Source of the DNA: an uncultured Bacilli bacterium
GTDB lineage: Bacteria; Bacillota_I; Bacilli_A; RF39; UBA660
NCBI GenBank assembly: GCA_934167665.1
Contig: CAKPLN010000002.1
Location: forward strand, 186,001-250,000
Direction: 5' to 3'
Length of the DNA: 64,000 nt
The position numbers and the translations under genes are program-made. Below, one piece after another: positions 16,533 through 24,300 of this stretch. The notes below the pieces were generated by a model that saw only the letters and a list, made by a program, of their open reading frames with translations, was not told the origin of the DNA and did not search any database. How positions within the stretch are numbered: position 1 is the stretch's first letter; every line of letters begins with the position of its first letter.

Positions 16533-17234
16533 ATGGATAGTGTTATTGATTTGGGAAATTCTTCTAATAATGATGCAAATATTAAATTAAGCCAATGGCT
16601 AAGTGATTATTATGAAAAGGATGATCTTTTAACTTTATTTACTAATATGGATATTGCTATGAAATACATTCATAGTAAAGGATATCGTGTTTATTCTTTT
16701 AATCCTAATGATATAGAAATACTTGGTGGTTCTCTTGAAAAAGTTAGATTTAATCTTTTAGAAAAAATGACTCCTGATTTTAATGATCGGAGAGATGCTG
16801 TTAGAGAGGATGTTTGGCGTTCTTCTTTTTTACAAATTGCTGTATTTTCAAAATGTTTAAATTGTTTAACTCCTGATTTTTTAAAGAATAATTTTAATTC
16901 ATTCGAAATCTTTTTACCAGATGGTATTGGTCCTTATTATCGTGGTGTTATTGAAAGAAATGCTAGTGTTTATTTATGCGACTTTTTGCAGGAGAAAAGA
17001 AAAAGAGATTTAATTGCTTTAGAAAAAGAAACTGGTACTATTCATGATGCTTCTTTTGAACAGCCGACAGTAATGAATGCTAATCGTGATTTGATGAATA
17101 CTAGAATAAATGATTCCATTTATAAAAAAATAAGTAGTTTTAAAAATGCAGCTTATATTAGTTTTATGATGGCACCGCTCTTGGTTTTTCTATTAGGAAT
17201 TGTTTTTGTTGTCATAGCATTATTTTCACGTTAA
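16533..17234 (+). CDS. Tail-anchored protein with a degenerate kinase-like domain (uncharacterised)
   Basis: A 233-residue protein I do not recognise by name. Residues ~35-70 (NMDIAMKYIHSKGYRVYSFN then PNDIEILGG) read like helix E and the catalytic loop of a protein kinase (compare Y-[IL]-H-x-x-G ... P-x-N-[IV]-[IL]), but HRD and DFG are absent. REDVWRSSFLQIAVFSKCL resembles helix F (D-V-W-S-x-G). A polar linker (~150-200) leads to one C-terminal membrane segment (~207-230), so the domain should face the cytoplasm. ATG 16533 follows TAGGTGA; GTG 16524 is too close to it. It lies between sigH and secE, where Bacillus has only rpmGB. Function unknown. Confidence 0.6.
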   Translation: MDSVIDLGNSSNNDANIKLSQWLSDYYEKDDLLTLFTNMDIAMKYIHSKGYRVYSFNPNDIEILGGSLEKVRFNLLEKMTPDFNDRRDAVREDVWRSSFLQIAVFSKCLNCLTPDFLKNNFNSFEIFLPDGIGPYYRGVIERNASVYLCDFLQEKRKRDLIALEKETGTIHDASFEQPTVMNANRDLMNTRINDSIYKKISSFKNAAYISFMMAPLLVFLLGIVFVVIALFSR

Positions 17235-17240
17235 TTTTAA

Positions 17241-17269
17241 TTGACATTTCTTTGTGTTTATGTTATCTT
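17241..17269 (+). promoter_or_regulatory. Sigma-A promoter for secE-nusG
   Basis: TTGACA at 17241-17246 and TATCTT at 17264-17269 with a 17-base spacer. Confidence 0.65.
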
Positions 17270-17324
17270 AATGTTGAGCACGGGAAGTGTTTTTATTTTG
17301 ATTTAAAATGGGAGATAGGTAAAT

Positions 17325-17591
17325 ATGGCTAAAATGGCAGATAAGACTACTGGTAAGAAAGTAGATAACAAAATTAAGAAGAATAAGAAAGCTTCTTCTA
17401 AGAAAGGTTTATTGACAAAGTTTAGAATTTTTTGTAACGGTGTGAAGGATGAATTTAATAGAGTTCATTGGCCTTCAAAAAAGGATATGTTAAAGTATTC
17501 TGTTGCTACAATTGTATTTATAGTATTTTTCGCTTTATTTTTCTATTTAATCGAGGTAATTTTTGCTTTGATTCAAACATTATTTAATTAA
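17325..17591 (+). CDS. secE: Preprotein translocase subunit SecE
   Basis: An 88-residue SecE: a lysine-rich cytoplasmic N-terminus, the amphipathic segment GVKDEFNRVHWPSKKDMLKYS (conserved Glu, Trp-Pro) and a single membrane helix (ATIVFIVFFALFFYLIEVIF). SecE clamps the SecY channel. It is about 30 residues longer than the Bacillus protein because of the basic N-terminal stretch. GGGAGATAGG precedes ATG 17325. secE-nusG-rplK order is universal in Firmicutes. Confidence 0.96.
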   Translation: MAKMADKTTGKKVDNKIKKNKKASSKKGLLTKFRIFCNGVKDEFNRVHWPSKKDMLKYSVATIVFIVFFALFFYLIEVIFALIQTLFN

Positions 17592-17603
17592 AGGAGTTAT
17601 TAT

Positions 17604-18137
17604 ATGGATAAACAGTGGTATGTTGTAAATACTTATTCAGGTCATGAGAATAAGGTAAAAGAAAAACTTGAAATGCGTTCTGAATCAATGGATATGCAGG
17701 ATTATATCTTTAGAGTTGTAATTCCAGAGGAAAAAGTTATTGAAATAAAAGATGGAGTTAAAAAAGAAAAGACAAAAAAAATGTTTCCTGGTTATGTTCT
17801 TGTTGAAATGGTTATGACTGATGAAGCTTGGTACGTAGTTAGAAATACTCCAGGTGTTACAGGATTTATTGGTTCTAGTGGTAAGGGAGCTAAACCTACA
17901 CCTTTACAACCAGCAGAGGTTGATAAAATATTAGGTGGTATGGGTATTAGTAGAATTGATGTTGATAAGGAACTTACTGAAGGTGCTAAAGTTAAAATAG
18001 TTGATGGACCATTTAATGGAATGTATGGTAAAGTTGATTCAGTTGACTTACCAAATCAGAAGGTTATGCTACTTGTTGATTTGTTTGGTCAAGAAACTTC
18101 TGTTGAAGTTGAATTAAATCAAATAGAAAAAGCATAA
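17604..18137 (+). CDS. nusG: Transcription termination/antitermination factor NusG
   Basis: A 177-residue NusG. The N-terminal NGN domain (WYVVNTYSGHENKVKEKLEMR, MFPGYVLVEM, WYVVRNTPGVTGFIGSSGKG) contacts the RNA polymerase clamp helices; the C-terminal KOW domain (GAKVKIVDGPFNGMYGKVDSV...KVMLLVDLFGQETSVEVE) binds Rho or S10. Standard length. It follows secE by 12 bases with AAAGGAG before ATG 17604. Confidence 0.98.
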   Translation: MDKQWYVVNTYSGHENKVKEKLEMRSESMDMQDYIFRVVIPEEKVIEIKDGVKKEKTKKMFPGYVLVEMVMTDEAWYVVRNTPGVTGFIGSSGKGAKPTPLQPAEVDKILGGMGISRIDVDKELTEGAKVKIVDGPFNGMYGKVDSVDLPNQKVMLLVDLFGQETSVEVELNQIEKA

Positions 18138-18153
18138 TAAAATATAATAATGC

Positions 18154-18182
18154 TTGAAATTTATAATACTTTATGTTATTAT
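18154..18182 (+). promoter_or_regulatory. Sigma-A promoter for rplK-rplA
   Basis: TTGAAA at 18154-18159, a 17-base spacer and TATTAT at 18177-18182 with an upstream TG (extended -10). Confidence 0.65.
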
Positions 18183-18186
18183 TTAG

Positions 18187-18282
18187 GGGCTATATTTAAT
18201 TAATATAGATTTAGTGGAAAGCATGGTTTGCATTTATAAGCGGGAATCAAGCTGTTTGGACCACTCGCGAAAACTAAAATTA
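18187..18282 (+). ncRNA. Structured 5' leader of rplK (putative ribosomal-protein leader)
   Basis: The 110-base leader before rplK contains AGTGG (18212-18216) that can pair with CCACT (18261-18265), enclosing smaller hairpins around GCATGGTTTGC and AAGCGGGAATCAAGCTG. No U-run terminator is present, so control would act on translation or RNA stability. It probably serves autogenous control by L1 or L11; the family is not assigned from sequence alone. Confidence 0.45.
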
Positions 18283-18297
18283 TAGGAGGTGTTTTTC

Positions 18298-18729
18298 GTG
18301 GCAAAGGAAGCAATTAAGAAAATCAAATTACAAATCCAAGCTGGAAAAGCTACACCAGCTCCTCCAGTAGGAACTGTTTTAGGACCAGCTGGAATCAATT
18401 TACAAGATTTTTGTACTAAGTATAATGATGCTACTAGAGATAAAATGGGAGATGTTTTACCAGTAGAAATATCTATTTACGATGACAGAAGTTTTGATTT
18501 TGTTATCAAAACTCCACCTACAAGTTTCTTGCTAAAGAAGTATGCAAAAATCAATAAGGGTTCTGTTAAGGGTTCTAAGGAAGTTGTAGCAACTATTTCA
18601 AAAGAACAATTAAAGGAAATAGCAGAGATTAAGTTACCTGACTTGAATGCATATACCGTTGATGAAGCAATGCGTTCTGTTGCTGGAACAGCAAAGAACA
18701 TGGGAATTGCTATTGAAGGTCAAGAGTAA
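18298..18729 (+). CDS. rplK: 50S ribosomal protein L11
   Basis: A 143-residue L11: N-terminal domain with KLQIQAGKATPAPPVGTVLG then PAGINLQDFCTKYN (the thiostrepton-hinge proline region), C-terminal rRNA-binding domain FVIKTPPTSFLLKKYAKINKGS through DLNAYTVDEAMRSVAGTAKNMGI. L11 sits at the GTPase-associated centre. GTG 18298 is used because AGGAGGT at 18284-18290 is correctly spaced from it; the in-frame GTG at 18289 overlaps that site. Confidence 0.98.
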   Translation: MAKEAIKKIKLQIQAGKATPAPPVGTVLGPAGINLQDFCTKYNDATRDKMGDVLPVEISIYDDRSFDFVIKTPPTSFLLKKYAKINKGSVKGSKEVVATISKEQLKEIAEIKLPDLNAYTVDEAMRSVAGTAKNMGIAIEGQE

Positions 18730-18758
18730 TTAAAGTAATTTTACATATAGGTTAAACC

Positions 18759-18798
18759 TATGTGGAAGGAAAAATTTATAATCCGCTTTTACCACATA
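18759..18798 (+). promoter_or_regulatory. Putative L1-binding element between rplK and rplA
   Basis: TATGTGG (18759-18765) pairs perfectly with CCACATA (18792-18798); the interior carries AAGGA and TCCGC, giving the asymmetric loop layout of L1 operator elements that mimic the 23S L1 site. It lies directly before the rplA ribosome-binding site. A neighbouring inverted repeat ATAGGTT/AACCTAT (18747-18760) could compete with it. Confidence 0.5.
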
Positions 18799-18812
18799 AG
18801 GAGGAAATTAAA

Positions 18813-19508
18813 ATGAGAAAAAGAGGTAAAAAATATACTGAAGCTTTAAGTAAAGTTGAAAAAGGTAAAGTATATTCAAAAGAAGAAGCTATAAAGTTAG
18901 TTAGAGAAACTTCTACTAGTTCTTTTGATGGATCTGTTGAAGTAGCTATGAGATTAAATCTTGATACAAAAAAGGCTGATCAACAATTAAGAGGTGCTAT
19001 TGTACTTCCAAAGGGAACTGGTAAGACTAAAAAGGTTTTAGTTATTGCTAAAGGTGAAAAGGCTAATCAAGCAAAGGAAGCAGGAGCTGACTACGTTGGT
19101 GATGTTGATATGCTTGAAAAAATTGAAAAAGAAAATTGGTTCGATTTTGATACAATGATAGCTACACCTGATATGATGCCACTTCTTGGTAAATTAGGTA
19201 AAGTTTTAGGACCTAAAGGATTAATGCCAAACCCTAAAACTGGTACTGTTACTTTAGATGTTGTTAAAGCAATTAATGAAGTAAAGGCTGGAAGAGTTGA
19301 ATATAGAACTGATAGTTTTGGTAATATTCACGGTATTATTGGAAAAGTTTCTTTCTCAGAAGAAGATTTATTAGCTAATTTAGATGCTTTTGTTTCACAT
19401 ATTATCAAACTTAGACCAGCAAGTGTTAAGGGTGATTATGTTAAGAATATTTCAGTATCATCAACTATGGGTCCTGGAATAAAAGTTGAAAATAGTTTTG
19501 ACAAATAG
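18813..19508 (+). CDS. rplA: 50S ribosomal protein L1
   Basis: A 231-residue L1, the mobile stalk protein that helps release deacylated tRNA and represses its own mRNA. Family blocks: KRGKKYTEALSKVEKGK at the start, SFDGSVEVAMRLNLD, ATPDMMPLLGKLGKVLGPKG, MPNPKTGTVT and GRVEYRTDSFGNIHGIIGK. ATG 18813 follows AAGGAGG (18798-18804) ideally; an in-frame reading from 18762 runs through the regulatory hairpin and is not supported. Confidence 0.98.
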   Translation: MRKRGKKYTEALSKVEKGKVYSKEEAIKLVRETSTSSFDGSVEVAMRLNLDTKKADQQLRGAIVLPKGTGKTKKVLVIAKGEKANQAKEAGADYVGDVDMLEKIEKENWFDFDTMIATPDMMPLLGKLGKVLGPKGLMPNPKTGTVTLDVVKAINEVKAGRVEYRTDSFGNIHGIIGKVSFSEEDLLANLDAFVSHIIKLRPASVKGDYVKNISVSSTMGPGIKVENSFDK

Positions 19509-19526
19509 TAATTTGTAAGTTATAAT
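19498..19526 (+). promoter_or_regulatory. Sigma-A promoter for rplJ-rplL
   Basis: A consensus promoter, TTGACA at 19498-19503 and TATAAT at 19521-19526 with a 17-base spacer, overlapping the end of rplA. Confidence 0.85.
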
Positions 19527-19537
19527 AAAGACAAATT

Positions 19538-19640
19538 TATTGGTGCCATAGACAGTAGGTATAAAAATAAATCCTACCGAGGACTTTAAAAGTATTCAAA
19601 AAGTTCCTTGCAGTCTATGTAAGGAACTTTTTTATGGCAT
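19538..19640 (+). ncRNA. L10 ribosomal protein leader
   Basis: This leader before rplJ matches the known L10 leader layout. An upstream arm ATAGACAGTAGG (19548-19559) with its partner CCTAC (19573-19577) and a kink-turn-like region bind L10(L12)4. A terminator hairpin AAAGTTCCTT (19600-19609) with AAGGAACTTT (19621-19630) precedes six Ts. AGTCTATG (19612-19619) in the terminator loop can pair with CATAGAC upstream, giving the alternative fold. Bound L10 should favour termination and so balance L10/L12 supply. Confidence 0.85.
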
Positions 19641-19667
19641 CCCTAAATATAATGAGGAGGTGTATTG

Positions 19668-20162
19668 ATGGCAAGTGAAGTAGTTTTACAAAAGAAACAG
19701 GTAATTATTGATGAAATAAAAGATCGTGTTAAAGCTGCTAAGACTATCATATTATTCGATTATCGTGGTATTACTGATAGTGAAGCTAAAGAATTACGTT
19801 GCAAGTTAAGAGAATCAAATTCTGATTACACAGTTTATAAGAATACTTTGATGGCTCGTGCTTTCAACGATTTAGGAATCGATTTAAATGAATCATTAAA
19901 TGGACCTAGTGCTTTTGCTTATGGTGAAGATCAAATCGCACCAATCAAAACATTAGCTGAGTTTGCTAAAAATCATCCAGCATTAGTTTTAAAAGTAGGG
20001 ATTGTAGATGGAGAAAAAGCAGATGCTGCTAAGTTAGCTGAATATGCTACTATTCCATCAAGAGAAGGTCTACTTACAATGCTTGCTGGTGGCATGATTG
20101 GAATTGCAAGAGACTTATCAATTTGTTTAGATTTGTATAGTCAACAAAAAGAAGAAAATTAA
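19668..20162 (+). CDS. rplJ: 50S ribosomal protein L10
   Basis: A 164-residue L10, base of the L7/L12 stalk. Recognisable segments: LQKKQVIIDEIKDRVKAAKT, ILFDYRGITDSEAKELRCKLR, YTVYKNTLMARAF and LNGPSAFAYG. The C-terminal helix (LTMLAGGMIGIARDLSICLD) binds L12 dimers. ATG 19668 is preceded by GAGGAGGTG; a TTG immediately before it is in frame but less likely. Regulated by the L10 leader upstream. Confidence 0.97.
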   Translation: MASEVVLQKKQVIIDEIKDRVKAAKTIILFDYRGITDSEAKELRCKLRESNSDYTVYKNTLMARAFNDLGIDLNESLNGPSAFAYGEDQIAPIKTLAEFAKNHPALVLKVGIVDGEKADAAKLAEYATIPSREGLLTMLAGGMIGIARDLSICLDLYSQQKEEN

Positions 20163-20188
20163 TTTTATAGAAATAGGAGGAAAATAAA

Positions 20189-20557
20189 ATGGCAAAATTA
20201 ACAAGAGATGAATTTATCAGTAGTTTAAAAGAAATGACTTTATTAGAAATTAAAGAATTAGTAGATGCAATGAAGGAAGAATTTGGTGTTGATCCAAGTG
20301 CTGTTGCAGTTGCTGCACCTGCTCAAGGAGCTGCTACTGAAGAAGGACCTTCTACAGTTACTGTTACAATTGCTGATGCAGGAGCTGCTAAAGTTGCTGT
20401 AATTAAAGTTGTTAAAGAAATTACTGGTTTAGGATTAAAAGAGTCTAAAGATATCGTTGATTCAAACGGTGTTGTTAAAGAAAATATTGCTAAAGCTGAA
20501 GCTGATGAAATTAAAGCTAAATTAGAAGAAGCTGGAGCTACTGTTGAAGTTAAGTAA
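20189..20557 (+). CDS. rplL: 50S ribosomal protein L7/L12
   Basis: A 122-residue L12: N-terminal dimerisation domain (FISSLKEMTLLEIKELVDAMKEEFGV), Ala-rich hinge (AVAVAAPAQGAATEEG) and C-terminal factor-binding domain (KVAVIKVVKEITGLGLKESK, then DIVD). Length and domains are standard. It lies 26 bases after rplJ with AGGAGG before ATG 20189, and ends in a strong terminator. Confidence 0.98.
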   Translation: MAKLTRDEFISSLKEMTLLEIKELVDAMKEEFGVDPSAVAVAAPAQGAATEEGPSTVTVTIADAGAAKVAVIKVVKEITGLGLKESKDIVDSNGVVKENIAKAEADEIKAKLEEAGATVEVK

Positions 20558-20575
20558 TTAACTTCTCTTTTTTTT
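20546..20575 (+). terminator. Rho-independent terminator after rplL
   Basis: GAAGTTAA (20546-20553) pairs with TTAACTTC (20558-20565), followed by CTC and a run of T; it overlaps the rplL stop. Confidence 0.85.
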
Positions 20576-20586
20576 GCAAAAATTGT

Positions 20587-20615
20587 TTGACAAATATATT
20601 CTTTTGATGTAATAT
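20587..20615 (+). promoter_or_regulatory. Sigma-A promoter for the rsmC-like-rpoBC unit
   Basis: TTGACA at 20587-20592 and TAATAT at 20610-20615, 17-base spacer. Confidence 0.7.
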
Positions 20616-20623
20616 ATGTTTCG

Positions 20624-20672
20624 AAAGGAAGAAAACTAATTATATTTTAATGAGTTTTCTTCTTCTTTTTTT
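20624..20672 (+). terminator. Terminator-like hairpin in the leader of the rsmC-rpoBC unit
   Basis: AAGGAAGAAAACT (20625-20637) pairs with AGTTTTCTTCTT (20652-20663) around a 14-base AT-rich loop and is followed by a run of T, all downstream of the promoter and upstream of the first gene. This looks like an attenuator or a 5'-protective hairpin. Confidence 0.6.
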
Positions 20673-20686
20673 CAGAGGAGATAAAA

Positions 20687-21271
20687 ATGGGACAATATTT
20701 TACTAACGAGAATCTACCTAGTGATGTAAAAACAACTGAATGTTTTGTGTTAGGTAATAAATTCACATTTTTAACTGATAATGGAGTTTTTTCAAAGGAC
20801 GGTTTGGATTTTGGCAGTAGACTTCTTCTTGAGACAATCCCGCTTGAAGAAGTTGGAGGCAAAATTCTTGATATGGGTTGCGGTTATGGAGTATTTGGTA
20901 TTGTTTTAGCTAAGGTAACCGGTGCTAGTGCTGATATGGTTGATGTTAATTTACGAGCATTACATTTGGCACAGCGAAATGCTAAAATTAACGGTGTTTC
21001 TAATGTTAAAGTATTTGAAAGTTATACTTATCAAAATATTAATACTAAATATTCTGTTATTGTTACTAACCCTCCGATAAGGGCTGGTAAAAAAGTCGTT
21101 TATGATATTGTGATGAATGCTAAAGATTATTTGGAAGATAATGGGAAGTTATTCTTAGTAATCAGAAAAGAACAAGGTGCTAAATCGTTAATAGTCGACT
21201 TAAAAAAAGTATACACTGTGTGTGTATTAGAAAAAAGCAAAGGATTTTATATTATTGAATGCAGTTTATAA
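20687..21271 (+). CDS. Class I SAM-dependent methyltransferase, RsmC/YbxB-like
   Basis: A 194-residue methyltransferase at the position of B. subtilis ybxB (between rplL and rpoB). The SAM-binding motif I is ILDMGCGYGVFGIVLAK and motif IV is VTNPPIRAGKKVV; an NPP[IF] motif signals methylation of a base amino group (RsmC-type rRNA guanine-N2 methylation). The N-terminal FTFLTDNGVFSKDGLDFGSR segment is typical of this family. The exact rRNA target in Firmicutes is not firmly established. ATG 20687 follows AGAGGAGAT. Confidence 0.9.
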   Translation: MGQYFTNENLPSDVKTTECFVLGNKFTFLTDNGVFSKDGLDFGSRLLLETIPLEEVGGKILDMGCGYGVFGIVLAKVTGASADMVDVNLRALHLAQRNAKINGVSNVKVFESYTYQNINTKYSVIVTNPPIRAGKKVVYDIVMNAKDYLEDNGKLFLVIRKEQGAKSLIVDLKKVYTVCVLEKSKGFYIIECSL

Positions 21272-21345
21272 GCAATTTGTTTAAATATAAATTCTTATTT
21301 GCATTTTATTTGTGTCCTAAAAAAATACGTGTGGGGTGAATAATA

Positions 21346-24300
21346 GTGTCATATAAAATTGTAAAATGTGGTGATTATAGAGAAAGAAGAAATTTCTCAA
21401 AAATCAGAAATACTTATGAATTGAAGGACTTACTAGAAATTCAAAAGAAATCTTATAATTGGTTTATTCAAACAGGAATCAAAGAAGTTTTTGATGATTT
21501 ATTTCCAGTAGAAAATTTTTCTGGTACTTTATCATTAGAATTCGGAGATTATCATTTTGATGAACCACGTTATTCTATAAAGGAGAGTAAGGATCGTGAG
21601 ACTACTTACTCAGCTCCTTTGAGAGTTGAAGTTCGTTTATTTAACCGTGAAACTGGTGAGGTAAAAGAACAAGAAATATTCATGGGTGATATGCCATTAA
21701 TGACTGATAGTGGTACATTTGTTATTAATGGGGCTGAACGTGTAATTGTTTCACAATTAGTTCGTTCTCCTAGCGTTTATTTCAATCATGAAATTGATAA
21801 GAATGGTCGTGAGTTGATTACTTCCCAAATTATACCAACTCGTGGTACTTGGCTAGAATTTGAGACAGATGCTAGAGATGTTTTATATGTACGTATTGAT
21901 CGTACTAGAAAAGTAACTTTAACAACATTGTTACGTGCTTTTGGTTTGTCTAGTGATGAAGATATTTTAAATATGTTTGGTGAAGATGACTATTTAAAAA
22001 ATACTATAGCTAAGGATTCTACTAAAAATACTGATGAGGCCTTAATAGAAATTTATGAAAAATTAAGACCTGGTGAACCAGCTACTTTAGATTCATCAAA
22101 AAACCAAATTATTACTCGTTTCTTTGATGAATTTAGATATGATTTAGCAAAAGTTGGTCGTTATAAATTCAATAGAAAACTTAATGTAATTGATCGTTTA
22201 TTAGATCAAACTGTTGCTGAGGATATAACTAATAATGGTGAAGTTGTAATTGAAAAGGGTACTAAGATTACTAAGGCTAATCTTGATATAGTAAAAGAAG
22301 CTTTAGCTAATGGTTTTGGTATGCTTGAAATTAAGATTAATGAAGAATTAGATCAATACAATAAGGTTCAAGTTGTTAAGATTTATGATCCAAGTGATAA
22401 AAAGAAAAAGATTATCGTTGTTGGTAATGATCAAAGTATTGATGTTAAACGTTTAACTGTATCAGACGTATATGCTTCAGTTTCTTATTACTTAAATTTA
22501 TTACATGGTGTTGGTAACTTTGATGAAATTGACCATTTAGGAAATAGACGTATTCGTCAAGTTGGAGAACTTTTACAAAACCAATTTAGAATTGGTGTTT
22601 CTCGTATGGAACGTGTTATTCGTGAGAGAATGACTACTCAAGAAATGGAAGAAGTAACTCCTAAAACTTTAATTAATATAAGACCAGTTACTGCTGCTAT
22701 GAAAGAATTCTTTGGTAGTTCTCAACTTTCACAATTTATGGATCAAACTAACCCTATTGCTGAGCTTACTAACAAACGTCGTTTATCAGCTTTAGGACCT
22801 GGTGGTCTTTCTCGTGATCGTGCTGGAGTTGAGGTACGTGATGTTAATACTTCACATTATGGTCGTATTTGTCCAATTGAATCTCCAGAAGGTCCAAACA
22901 TCGGATTAATTACTTCTTTAGCTAGTTACGCAAAAATTGATGACTATGGATTTATTATGACTCCTTATCGTAAGGTCGTTAATTGCCAAATAACTGATGA
23001 AGTTTGTTATTTAACTGCTGATGAGGAATTAGACTATATTATTTCACAATCTGTTGTTGAAACTGATGAAACTAATAAGATCATTTCAGAACATGTTAAT
23101 GCTCGTTTTCATGGCGAAAATATTTTAGCTAAACCAGAACAAGTTGATTACATTGATGTTTCTCCACAACAAGTTGTTTCTATTACAACAAGCTGTATTC
23201 CATTCTTGGAACATGATGATGCTACTCGTGCTTTGATGGGAGCTAACATGCAACGTCAGGCTATGCCTTTAATTAAAACTGAAGCTCCATATGTTGGAAC
23301 TGGTGTTGAGTTTATTGCTGCTAAGGATTCTGGCGTTGAAGTTATTGCAAAATCTGATGGTGTAGTAGAATATGTTGATGGTAAAAAGATTGTTGTTAAA
23401 ACTATGAATGGTAAAGATACTTATACTCTTGCTAACTTTGAACTAGCAAACTCAAGTATTTGTTCTCATCAAAGACCTATTGTTCATGTTGGTGATAAAG
23501 TAGTTGCTAATAAGACTGTCTTAGCTGATGGTAATTCAACAGATAAAGGTGAATTAGCCTTAGGTAAAAACATGACTGTAGCTTTCATGACATTTAATGG
23601 TTATAACTATGAGGATGCTGTTATCTTAAATGAAAATTTAGTAAAAGATGATAAGTATACATCATTACATCTTGAAGATTATGAAATGCAATGTCGTGAA
23701 ACAAAATTAGGACCTGAAGAAATTACTAGAGATATTCCTAATGTTAGTGAAGAAGCTCGTCGTAATTTGGATGAAAATGGTATTGTTACTATTGGTACTG
23801 AAGTAAAAGAAGGAGATATTTTAGTTGGTAAAGTTACTCCTAAGGGAATGGCTGAACTTACATCTGAGGAAAAATTATTACATGCTATATTTGGTGAAAA
23901 AACTCGTGAGGTTCGTGATACTTCACTTAGAGTACCACATGGTGGCGATGGTATAGTTCATGACATAAAAATTTATTCTCGTAAGGATAATGATGAATTA
24001 CCAGCTGGTGTATCTAAAGTTATTCGTGTTTATATAATTCAAAAACGTAAGATTCAAGTTGGAGATAAAATGTCAGGACGACATGGTAATAAGGGTGTTA
24101 TTTCTTTGATTTTACCACAAGAAGATATGCCTTACTTACCAGATGGTACACCTGTTGATATTATGTTAAATCCACAAGGTGTTCCTTCTCGTATGAACTT
24201 TGGTCAGATACTTGAAATCCATATGGGTATGGCTTGTAAAAAGCTTGGCGTACATGTTGCAACACCTGTATTCGATGGTGCTCATATTAGCGATATTCAA

